Assembly: GCA_039029315.1 (NCBI GenBank)
Contig: JBCCGK010000050.1
Span: 14,239-78,238 of the forward strand
Direction of reading: 5' to 3'
Length of the DNA: 64,000 bases
Source: JBCCCJ01 sp039029315
GTDB taxonomy: Bacteria > Bacteroidota > Bacteroidia > J057
Positions 34,902-43,092 of this stretch are shown here, in pieces. Below the pieces are notes generated by a model. That model saw nothing but the letters and a program-made list of their open reading frames with translations. It was not told where the DNA came from and ran no database searches. Each line of letters begins with the position of its first letter. Position 1 is the stretch's first letter. Both the position numbers and the translations under genes were made by a program.

Positions 34902-36211
34902 GGTTCTTGCACCAATACTGGAGTCCGGTGATATTAGGTCTCCTTCTTCGGATCATCTATGCATTCTGGATTCAGGATGGTTGGCTCACAGAAGATGCCG
35001 GCGGATATTTTCAAGATGCTATTTGGTTATTAGAAGGAAAAGAGGTGGCGCCTTTTTGGCCACCAGGCATTCCCTATTTCCTTGCAGCACTGATGTATAT
35101 AAGTGGGCCGTCTCCTCTGATAGCGATGGTGGGGATGATGGGATGGTATCTCCTATTCTGCTGCTTATTCGCCGCCCTCACGCGCAATTGGCTTGAGGTT
35201 CGAACGAATCGAATTCTCTTGTTTGTATTTGCCATCTATCCAGCTTTCATCCACCATTCTGTCGCACCGCTTAGTCATCTTCCTGTAGCTGTGGGGATTA
35301 TTGGCAGCGTGCTTCTCATATTGCGAATGAAGAGATTTGTTCAGGAAAAACAGCTGATGTGGCCTGTATTGGCTATGTCTATCTTCCTCGGCATAGTCTG
35401 GGCTGGAATTATCCTGATTCGCCCAGGAAGCTTGTTGCTCATCCCGGTATTTGCTGGTGGGCTCGGCTGGATGCTCAGGTCCTCCTGGCCTAAAGCACTC
35501 GTGTGGGTTTTGTTTCCTGTTACAATCTGTACGACACTGATTACTTCATGGGAAATCTATTTACATCAACAACACAATCGATGGGTAGGGATCAATGATG
35601 CAACAGCCATGAATGTTTTTATTGGGAACAATCCTTCCACTCCTCTGTATCGAACCTGGTGGTTGGGCTCTCATGATGAACAAGACACGCCTGATTATCT
35701 TGCTTTTTATCAAACCAGAGATAGCATTCGTAGCCTTCCCATCTCTCAACAGCGGCAAGCCTTCATGAGGAAGGCCCAAGAACATGTGCTGGCACGCCCA
35801 TTCTTATTTTGCCTTCGAACACTCAATCGTGTCCGATGTTTTTTTGCCTTTGATACTTATACTGGCGCAAGGACAATGGCAAGATCCTCAGTACTGGGGA
35901 TTCTGTTTCTGCTCATAGATGCCTGTTGTTATATCACGCTTGGAATTCTTGCCTTACAAGGGATAGGGGGAAAATCAATTCCTATTCCCTTTCAGCGAAT
36001 CCTGCTTGTGTTGATAGTGGGGTATGCCTTTCCGTATTTCCTGGCTTTTGCACACCCTACCTATCACCTGGCTATAGTTCCACTATTGGCTGTCTTTTCT
36101 GGTCTTGGGATAGAACAACTTCAAACAAAATCGATATGGAATGGTTGGAATAAGGTAGGAATTGCGTTTTTTTTCTTGGTTCAAATCGAATGGTTTATCA
36201 TCATGATTTAG
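34898..36211 (+). CDS. GT39-like polytopic glycosyltransferase
   Basis: The 437-residue product begins with GTG, overlapping the TGA of the oxidoreductase by 4 bp (GTGA), which indicates translational coupling. It has about ten predicted membrane helices. The first periplasmic loop carries WLTEDAGGYFQDAIWLLEG, with the acidic pair typical of GT-C (GT39/ArnT-like) enzymes, followed by FWPPGIPYFLAALM, the conserved P-P-x-x-P-x-x-x region. Such enzymes transfer a sugar from a polyprenyl-phosphate donor to a lipid or protein in the periplasm. Acceptor and sugar are unknown. Its coupling to an oxidoreductase gene is unusual. Confidence 0.8.
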   Translation: MRFLHQYWSPVILGLLLRIIYAFWIQDGWLTEDAGGYFQDAIWLLEGKEVAPFWPPGIPYFLAALMYISGPSPLIAMVGMMGWYLLFCCLFAALTRNWLEVRTNRILLFVFAIYPAFIHHSVAPLSHLPVAVGIIGSVLLILRMKRFVQEKQLMWPVLAMSIFLGIVWAGIILIRPGSLLLIPVFAGGLGWMLRSSWPKALVWVLFPVTICTTLITSWEIYLHQQHNRWVGINDATAMNVFIGNNPSTPLYRTWWLGSHDEQDTPDYLAFYQTRDSIRSLPISQQRQAFMRKAQEHVLARPFLFCLRTLNRVRCFFAFDTYTGARTMARSSVLGILFLLIDACCYITLGILALQGIGGKSIPIPFQRILLVLIVGYAFPYFLAFAHPTYHLAIVPLLAVFSGLGIEQLQTKSIWNGWNKVGIAFFFLVQIEWFIIMI

Positions 36212-36435
36212 GGGCATTTGAGCAACTAATTCGAAGCATGAATTAAACCCTCATTGAGATTTTATCGTTAAACTATCAGCCCAAAGACCAAATTATCTGC
36301 AATATCTGCTAACTTTGTCCCAGAACTCCAACGACTAGAACTTTTACTTTGATTAAAACCGCTCTTTGTCCACATAAGGTTAGCGACTCTCGAATCGGTT
36401 TCCTTTCCCGTGTACCCGCCACTGCGTCGGTACAT

Positions 36436-37638
36436 ATGAATACGCGTATCTTTTCTTCTGCAACCGAGGTTCCATGGGAAGATTGGGACGCAGTTTCCTC
36501 CCAGACGGATACACTTTGGAGCAAAGATTTTTTACAGGCGATAGAAGAATCAGCCGACAAGGATCTTCATCCCTATTACATACTGATTTACGAGGATCAT
36601 CGGCCGATATTCTGTGCCTATTTTCAGCAAGTAGAGTTTGCCACTAGCCGAATCAAAGCCTTCACCCAGGATTTGGACAGCAAAGGCTCTATCCGCAAAT
36701 GGTTGTTTTACAGGGTCTCAGATATAGCACGAAGATTGGTTCAGTTATTTCGGTTCAGGATTCTTGTCAATGGGAATTCCTTGGTGACGAATAACAATGG
36801 ATTTCGAGCGGCCAAGCATATTCCAGCCAATCGGCATCAGGAGTTGTTGACGCTTTCGATCCAGGAACTGGCTTCCAACATTCCTCGTTCTACAGGATTT
36901 CTCATTAAGGATGTGATCCTCCATTCTGAAGGACAGCAAAACGAATGGGATACGTATTGGTCAAAAAAAGGCTATCATAAATTCCTTCCGGATCCAGAAA
37001 TGTTGGTCCACCTTCCCAGCTCCTGGTCAGCTTGGGAAGATTATCTTGGGGCCATGAGTTCTAAATATCGACAGCGAGCCAAAAGTGCGTATAAGAAAAG
37101 TAAGCACATTCAGCATAGAGAATTATCCCTGGAAGAGTTGCAGCAATATGAAACTACTTTGTTCAGCTTGTTTCAGCAAGTCATAGCAAAGGAGACCTTT
37201 TCACTTTCCGAGATTGATTCAACCTACTTTGTTCATCTCAAAAAAGCCCTGCAAGAAAAATTCATTGTCCACGGATACTTTATAGAAGATCAACTGATTG
37301 GCTTCACCAGTCATATTCTGAGTGAGACAGTTCCTGTTACTCATTTTGTTGGATTTGACTCCAGCCAGAATCAACCCAACAAGCTGTATCAGCGGATGCT
37401 CTATGACCAAATCCAGCTGAGTCTTGGGTACAAAAAAGATCATGCTCTCACCCTTTCTTTGGGCAGGACCGCCATGGAAATCAAATCTGCCGTTGGTGCT
37501 GTCCCTCAAGCCGGACCTTGCTACCTTCACCTGTGTCCAAGATGGATGAATGTCCTGGCAGGACCGATCATGTCCAATCTCAAACTTGAGGCCTGGACTC
37601 CAAGAAATCCGTTCAAAGCTCCTATCGCTATCAGTTAG
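36436..37638 (+). CDS. GNAT/FemAB-like acyltransferase
   Basis: I use the ATG at 36436 (400 residues); the frame upstream starts with TTG and is weak. The protein resembles the Bacteroidota GNAT/FemAB-like family: an N-terminal about 150-residue part and a second GNAT half with YWSKKGYHKF, SKYRQRAKSAYKKSK, VHGYFIEDQLIGF and the C-terminal LSLGRTAMEIKSAVGAVPQ block. The last is the typical family ending. It should transfer an acyl or aminoacyl group, perhaps to lipids or peptidoglycan precursors. No signal peptide. It heads a three-gene run with the LON-domain protein (13-bp gap) and an SH3 lipoprotein (4-bp gap). Confidence 0.75.
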   Translation: MNTRIFSSATEVPWEDWDAVSSQTDTLWSKDFLQAIEESADKDLHPYYILIYEDHRPIFCAYFQQVEFATSRIKAFTQDLDSKGSIRKWLFYRVSDIARRLVQLFRFRILVNGNSLVTNNNGFRAAKHIPANRHQELLTLSIQELASNIPRSTGFLIKDVILHSEGQQNEWDTYWSKKGYHKFLPDPEMLVHLPSSWSAWEDYLGAMSSKYRQRAKSAYKKSKHIQHRELSLEELQQYETTLFSLFQQVIAKETFSLSEIDSTYFVHLKKALQEKFIVHGYFIEDQLIGFTSHILSETVPVTHFVGFDSSQNQPNKLYQRMLYDQIQLSLGYKKDHALTLSLGRTAMEIKSAVGAVPQAGPCYLHLCPRWMNVLAGPIMSNLKLEAWTPRNPFKAPIAIS

Positions 37639-37651
37639 TCGATCTCTTTTC

Positions 37652-38287
37652 ATGGCTCGTTTTCTCCCATTATTCCCCCTTAGCATGGTTGTATTTCCAG
37701 GGGAAGAATTTCGTCTTCACATTTTCGAGCCAAGATATAAGCAACTGATCAATGAATGTCTCGCGGATAAAAGCAGTTTCGGGATCCCCTCTGTCATCAA
37801 CAAACATATCTCGGAAGTCGCTACTGAAGTGAGTGTCTTGAGTATGGATAAAAAATACAAGAATGGGGAAATGGACATTAGCACCATTGGCTTGAAACGA
37901 TGGCAACTGGAAGAATACTTTCCGGTCAGTGAAGGGAAATTGTATCCAGGTGGGATGCTGAGCGAGATGGAAGATGATCTGAACAGTTCTCCTGACTTGC
38001 AATCGAATATCTTTGATCTGTTGGCGCAACTCCACCGCACACTCGGGATTACCAAAACACTGGCTGAAACAGCTCATGAAATTGTCAGTTTTCAAATTGG
38101 TCACCATATTGGCTTGAGTATCCAACAAGAATTCGAACTTCTGCGTATACCCACAGAAATCAAACGATTGACCTATATTCAGCAACATCTACAACACATT
38201 CTTCCAATTGTAACTGAAGCTGAGCGTCTGAAATCCAAAGCCAAGCTCAATGGACATTACAAAAACATCGCTCCTCCTGAGTTGTAA
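37652..38287 (+). CDS. Lon N-terminal substrate-binding domain protein
   Basis: Start at the ATG at 37652 (211 residues). MARFLPLFPLSMVVFPGEEFRLHIFEPRYKQL is the standard beginning of the LON (PUA-like) substrate-binding domain, and the rest is a helical bundle. There is no AAA+ or protease part, so it is the stand-alone form. Such proteins are thought to bind unfolded or specific substrates; the partner is unknown. It sits between the GNAT-like and SH3-like genes in a tight operon. Confidence 0.92.
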   Translation: MARFLPLFPLSMVVFPGEEFRLHIFEPRYKQLINECLADKSSFGIPSVINKHISEVATEVSVLSMDKKYKNGEMDISTIGLKRWQLEEYFPVSEGKLYPGGMLSEMEDDLNSSPDLQSNIFDLLAQLHRTLGITKTLAETAHEIVSFQIGHHIGLSIQQEFELLRIPTEIKRLTYIQQHLQHILPIVTEAERLKSKAKLNGHYKNIAPPEL

Positions 38288-38291
38288 TCAG

Positions 38292-39335
38292 ATGATCCTT
38301 CTCGGGATCATCTGTATTCTTGCCTTATCCTCTTGTCAAGTCCCGCCCAATCAAGGCCAGGGACAAGGGCAAAATCTTCCAAAACTGAATGATCAGGTCG
38401 TAGGGAACATTGTAGAAGGGATTCAGGAATTGTCCACGGAATTCAATGAACTGACCCGCCCCAATCAGGTGGAAGCCTGGGTCTCCAGCCTGATCATCAA
38501 ACAGCAACCGGGCAAGGATATGCCACAGGTAGGCACACTGAAAGAAGGCGAGAGAGCGGAATACCTCTACCAAAGAACTGTCCGCAAAACTGAATTTACC
38601 CTCCGGGGCCAAAGATATCTTGAACCTTGGATTCTTATTCGCACACAGGCAGGCATGATGGGATGGGTTCATGAAGGAGGCGTAAGGTTCGTCGGAACCA
38701 ATCTGCAGAATCTCCTCAGTGGCGGTGGGACATCTGGGAGCAATACCAATCCCGCAGCGAGGACAAGAGGGGTTGCACCCCCAACCAATCCTGCGGAGAA
38801 TTTCCTGGTAGTCCCCGGAAGCAGGGTAGGGCCAATTACAGTCAATACCTCAGAGATGAAATTGGTTCAATTGTATGGAGCTGCCAGTGTGGGTAGAGCA
38901 ACCGTTGAGGCTCCGGAGAAAGGACAAATTCCGTGTACAGTAGTTATGCCAGGCACGAAAGATGAAATCCGTATTAGCTGGAAAGACGATTCGAGAACCA
39001 AAATCAAGGAAGTATACTTTTTGCGGGCAGATTCTCGCTGGTATACCCGACAAGGACTCACGGTAGGCTTGAGTCTGACTGAACTAACCAAAGCCAACAA
39101 ATCCCCTGTGAACTTTTATGGGTTTGACTGGACCTATAGTGGCACCATCAGTTCCTGGCGAAATGGGGCACTTGCTCCCTATGAAAAGTACTGCTATGTC
39201 GTGCTTTCACCTTCTGCCAATACCCCGAACAGCATTCAGAAAAAATTTGCTGGTAATCAAGTCTTTACCTCCAATCATCCAGAAGTTCCTCCTCTGAATA
39301 TGCATGTCAACAAATTGGTCGTCTATCTCGACTAA
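38292..39335 (+). CDS. SH3-domain lipoprotein
   Basis: Start at the ATG at 38292 (347 residues), with a lipoprotein signal (MILLGIICILALSSC, lipobox LSSC). A Gln/Gly-rich linker follows. Residues about 55-155 form a bacterial SH3-like domain (KEGERAEYLYQRTVRKTEFTLRGQRYLEPWILIRTQAGMMGWVHEGGV). The C-terminal half begins after a Gly/Asn-rich linker with VVPGSRVGPITVNTSEMKLVQLYG and is a second domain also found in other Bacteroidota lipoproteins, possibly a cell-wall binding module. SH3b domains commonly bind peptidoglycan or cell-wall peptides, so attachment to the envelope is likely. Only 4 bp from the LON-domain gene. Confidence 0.8.
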   Translation: MILLGIICILALSSCQVPPNQGQGQGQNLPKLNDQVVGNIVEGIQELSTEFNELTRPNQVEAWVSSLIIKQQPGKDMPQVGTLKEGERAEYLYQRTVRKTEFTLRGQRYLEPWILIRTQAGMMGWVHEGGVRFVGTNLQNLLSGGGTSGSNTNPAARTRGVAPPTNPAENFLVVPGSRVGPITVNTSEMKLVQLYGAASVGRATVEAPEKGQIPCTVVMPGTKDEIRISWKDDSRTKIKEVYFLRADSRWYTRQGLTVGLSLTELTKANKSPVNFYGFDWTYSGTISSWRNGALAPYEKYCYVVLSPSANTPNSIQKKFAGNQVFTSNHPEVPPLNMHVNKLVVYLD

Positions 39336-39500
39336 ACCAATATTTAGCAATTGTCCCCGTGGGCATCTGCAACTGCTTCATTCATCTTTTTGTCCTTCCT
39401 TTGTGGAATCTATCTCCCTTTCTAATCATACAAGGGAATAAATAGCAAGGCTCCAGTAATTAGTCCACAATTTTCAATTACTTACTTTAACTCATTGTTT

Positions 39501-39923
39501 ATGAACACCCCTTTTAGTCGCCTATTTGTTATAGGTGTTGTCAGTGCTTTATTGATCTTTTCTTCCTGCAAAGAGGTATTAACCAATACCGAGTTGTTAA
39601 CGCAGCACACCTGGGAGTTTTCCAGCGTAGAACATTCAGATCCTGATCCGGATTTGAAAGAATTTTATACGATCTTATTAACCGGAATTACAACCAAGTT
39701 TAATTCGGATGGCACCTATTTTATCGATGCCCCAGACTCATCTCTAGCAGATGACTCTTCAGGTCCATGGGAGTTTGGTGCTGATGAAACCACCATTATC
39801 ATTGACAAAGGTACGGCAGATGAAAGTACTTCTACCATTCTGGATTTAACAGAAAGTACATTCTCTTATTCCATTACAGATTCCTTGGGAACGGCTACGG
39901 TGAAATGGTTACCGAAAGAATAG
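39501..39923 (+). CDS. Lipocalin-like small lipoprotein
   Basis: The 140-residue product has a lipobox signal peptide (SALLIFSSCKEV). The mature part opens LLTQHTWEFSSVEHS and continues with TKFNSDGTYFIDAPD and SGPWEFGADETTIIIDKG, the pattern of Bacteroidota lipocalin-like domains (DUF4923/lipocalin_5-like), an eight-strand barrel. It probably sits at the outer membrane and binds a small hydrophobic molecule, though no ligand is evident. It has a clear terminator downstream. Monocistronic. Confidence 0.75.
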   Translation: MNTPFSRLFVIGVVSALLIFSSCKEVLTNTELLTQHTWEFSSVEHSDPDPDLKEFYTILLTGITTKFNSDGTYFIDAPDSSLADDSSGPWEFGADETTIIIDKGTADESTSTILDLTESTFSYSITDSLGTATVKWLPKE

Positions 39924-39956
39924 ATTAATAAGGAAGAAATTAACTCATGTTGATCG

Positions 39957-39988
39957 GGTTGTCTCAGTCATTTGAGGCAACCTTTTTT
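39957..39988. terminator. Terminator after the lipocalin-like gene
   Basis: Stem ggttgtctca/tgaggcaacc (39957-39966 with 39973-39982, one G-U pair) followed by T6 at 39983-39988. It lies 34 bp after the lipocalin stop and touches the 3' end of the convergent kinase gene, so it may serve both. Confidence 0.85.
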
Positions 39989-42900
39989 ATTCTACAATCA
40001 AAACTGATTCGTCTGTCTTTACCGGAAGGATCATTTTGACGAGGGTTCCCTGAACCTCTCCATTCGACTCATGGATTTCTCCAATATCGAGAGAGTATTG
40101 CTTGCCGGTCATTTTTGCAAATAAGGCCAATCGATCGAGGGTAATCTGCATGCCTTTCGAGACGTGATCCGACGGGCGGTTCTTTTTCCGGGCTTTGCTT
40201 GCCTCGATCCCAATGCCATTGTCTTCGATTGTGATGAGCAAATACTCTTCGCCATAGCCATTGACAGAGACCAGAATCAATCCATCCTTGTCCAAGGCCA
40301 TGATTCCATGTTTGATGGAATTTTCGACAAAGGGTTGGAGCAACATGGGTGGGATCTGAGTTTCAGATAGTTCGATTCCCGGTTCTACATTTACTTCATA
40401 ATCGAATTTCTCAGGGAATCTCATCTTTTCCAGGGATAGATAGAGCTTGAGGCGCTCGATTTCTTCTCCCAGGCTGATAAAGTCTACTTTGGTACTTTCC
40501 AGGTTTTTGCGAATAAGGCGGGCGAAACTGGAAAGAAATTTATTGGCTGCTTTCTTGTCTTGTCGGTGGATGAAATACTGAATCGACTGTAGCGCATTGA
40601 AGGTGAAATGAGGATTCATCATCGCATACAGTGCCTGATGTTCCAGTTGAAGCATATCTGCTCGATTTCTGATCTGTCGTTCCTTTCTTCTCGTCATGAA
40701 GATTTGATAAATCCCCAATCCTGTCACGATCAAAATCAGCCCCAGAGAGGTCAAAAACCACCAACTCGCCCAAAATGGAGGAAGCACTTTGAACGTAAAT
40801 TCGGACGTATAGGAATAATCCCAGGATTCTGCCTCTCGCTTGGCAGTCACCTGGAAGGTATAGTTTCCTGCTGGCAAATTGGGAAACAAAATTCTGGTTT
40901 CGCGGGTGGAGCTGGCTTTGTCAAAGGCTTCGAATCCTTCCAATCCTTTGAGAATGAACTTATATTCAATCTGCTTGGGACTTTTCAGACTGACCGCAAT
41001 GAATTCAAATTCAAGTCGATTCTCTGTATAATCTAATACAAGGTCTATAGGCAAGCCCCATTCATCCAGCGTATATCCCAGGCTTTCCCAATTGCTGTCC
41101 TGAGCACCGACCACTTCTGTGATGTACAATGGGGGCTTATGGGTAGAGATATCTCGTGGTGTTTCGGCCGGACTCATGATGGTTCCTTCAGAAGTACCAA
41201 ACCAGATGTTACCTTTGCTGTCTAGGAAGGCGGCCTGAGCATTGCACTCAAGACTGGGCAGGCCATCTTTTCTGGTATAGTGGTTGAATTGATAATTTTT
41301 CGAATCAAAGTCTTGCACCTCCCTAAGCAGATATGACCCATTTTCTGTTCCAATCCACAGGGAGGTATCATGCTCAATCATGAGGGAGACAACAATATCC
41401 GCCCCTCTTGCCCCACTGATCTTCAACCATTCTGCGGTGTCCTTGATCCAGCTCAGGCCGATAGAACTCCCAATCCAAATGTGATGAGCTGTATCTTCCA
41501 CCATTGAAAATACATTCTCTCCGACTTCTCCACCTGTGTCATAAGGAGAAATTGTTCCTTTATCCCATAGACAAATCCCGCCAGCCATCCCAATCCACAT
41601 CCGGCCCATATGATCTTCCATCAGGGAGTAAATGATATTGCTGGTCAAGCCATCTTCCTCCTGGTAGTGCTGGGTAATGATGTCATTTTCAAGAATAAAA
41701 ATTCCGTCGTCTGTTCCGATCCACAACCGATTTAGCCGATCTTCCCGAACCACATAGACTGCATTACATAGCAGGCCGTCTTCCTTGCGAAAGACTGTGA
41801 AACCGGCATCATTGTATTTGGTTAACGTTCCATTATAGGAGGCAAACCAGAAATTACCCGCTTTGTCCTCAAATGCCGAACAAATCCCGTCTCCTCCAAG
41901 ACCTTCTTTGCTGGAATAGGTTTTCAGAACCTTTTTTTGTTCGGCATCCCAGACATTGATCCCCCGATCTCTGGTCGAGATCCAAATATGGCCATCATCA
42001 TCTTCCAAAAATGATTTTGCCAAATTGCTGCTCAGGCGATTTTGCATTCCGTAAGATTCGAACACGCCTACGGTGATTTTTCTTGCTCCCCCCCCATCTG
42101 TACCAAACCAGATATTTCCTTCAAAATCTTCAATGGTAGATCTCATTTGGTAATCCAAAAAACGCTCGCTGCTCTCCATTGGGATAAATTCCCCTTCATT
42201 ATATCGGATGATCCCTCTCCTTGTTCCCAGCCATAATTGCCCCTTGCTGTCTTCTACCATACAATGGACTTCCGTATCGGGCAGCTCATCTCCCGTCAGT
42301 CTTACTTCTGTGAATTGTTGACCATCCCACATATATAGCCCCCGATTTGTGCCAATCCAGATTTGTTCCTCGCTATCTTCCAGCAGGGCATACACTTCCA
42401 TTTGGTTTGGGAATGGGACATTCTTGGGGCGATCCAAAACTGACGAATTGGCTTCCTTGAGAAACAATCCCTCCAGCGTTGCAATCCAGATATCGTCATG
42501 TTTGCTTTGGAGAATGGCTTGTACATGGGGCTTGACTGGCGCTGCTATCCATTCAAACGGTTCATTCACAACCTGCGATCCATCATAGAGAAATACGCCT
42601 GCTGCCTGAGTCCCAATTAACAAATTGCCATCGCGATCCTGGATCAAACAAGTCAAATCATTGGAAGGCAAGCCATCTTCTATCGTAAGATTCTCAAATG
42701 CCTCCCCATTGTAGGATGTCAGGCCGTTATCTGTTGCCATCCACAAGATTCCTTCCTCGTCTTCCAGGATATCTCTCATGAAGGTTCCTTCCAAGCCTTC
42801 ATCTGCACCGAAGTGAATAAATTCATTCCCATCAAACCGATAGACTCCTCCATGTGTCCCAAACCAGATAAATCGGTCCTTGTCTTCATGAACTGAAATA

Positions 42901-43010
42901 ACCTGGGAATGCAGATCCTGATTGGTTGAATATCCGGAGACATTGTAAACCTGAGACTGCACGGACAAGCAGATCAATAAGCAAACAACTACCAAGATGT
43001 ATCGAAGCAT
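39987..43010 (-). CDS. Reg_prop beta-propeller sensor histidine kinase (LytS-like)
   Basis: The 1007-residue product starts with a signal peptide, then about fourteen two-component regulator propeller repeats (I-x-x-(I/L)-x-(E/Q)D-x-x-G-x-(L/I)W-(I/F)G(T/S) blades), forming two seven-bladed propellers. A Y_Y_Y domain follows (GNYTFQVTAKREAE), then one membrane helix (FWASWWFLTSLGLILIVTG), and a LytS-type kinase: LYAMMNPHFTFNALQSIQYFI carries the phospho-acceptor His, and NGIGIEASKARK the ATP-binding box. The kinase type normally pairs with a LytTR response regulator, but none is visible in the window. In Bacteroidota such sensors usually respond to glycans or other periplasmic ligands. Its C-terminus ends at the terminator shared with the lipocalin gene. 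Confidence 0.93.
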   Translation of the reverse strand: MLRYILVVVCLLICLSVQSQVYNVSGYSTNQDLHSQVISVHEDKDRFIWFGTHGGVYRFDGNEFIHFGADEGLEGTFMRDILEDEEGILWMATDNGLTSYNGEAFENLTIEDGLPSNDLTCLIQDRDGNLLIGTQAAGVFLYDGSQVVNEPFEWIAAPVKPHVQAILQSKHDDIWIATLEGLFLKEANSSVLDRPKNVPFPNQMEVYALLEDSEEQIWIGTNRGLYMWDGQQFTEVRLTGDELPDTEVHCMVEDSKGQLWLGTRRGIIRYNEGEFIPMESSERFLDYQMRSTIEDFEGNIWFGTDGGGARKITVGVFESYGMQNRLSSNLAKSFLEDDDGHIWISTRDRGINVWDAEQKKVLKTYSSKEGLGGDGICSAFEDKAGNFWFASYNGTLTKYNDAGFTVFRKEDGLLCNAVYVVREDRLNRLWIGTDDGIFILENDIITQHYQEEDGLTSNIIYSLMEDHMGRMWIGMAGGICLWDKGTISPYDTGGEVGENVFSMVEDTAHHIWIGSSIGLSWIKDTAEWLKISGARGADIVVSLMIEHDTSLWIGTENGSYLLREVQDFDSKNYQFNHYTRKDGLPSLECNAQAAFLDSKGNIWFGTSEGTIMSPAETPRDISTHKPPLYITEVVGAQDSNWESLGYTLDEWGLPIDLVLDYTENRLEFEFIAVSLKSPKQIEYKFILKGLEGFEAFDKASSTRETRILFPNLPAGNYTFQVTAKREAESWDYSYTSEFTFKVLPPFWASWWFLTSLGLILIVTGLGIYQIFMTRRKERQIRNRADMLQLEHQALYAMMNPHFTFNALQSIQYFIHRQDKKAANKFLSSFARLIRKNLESTKVDFISLGEEIERLKLYLSLEKMRFPEKFDYEVNVEPGIELSETQIPPMLLQPFVENSIKHGIMALDKDGLILVSVNGYGEEYLLITIEDNGIGIEASKARKKNRPSDHVSKGMQITLDRLALFAKMTGKQYSLDIGEIHESNGEVQGTLVKMILPVKTDESVLIVE

Positions 43011-43092
43011 AAAAGAGGGTCTGTTTCTGTGGTCGAGTCCACAAGATACAAACTCTCTCCTGAAAATATGAATGGATCAGTCTGATCTATGG

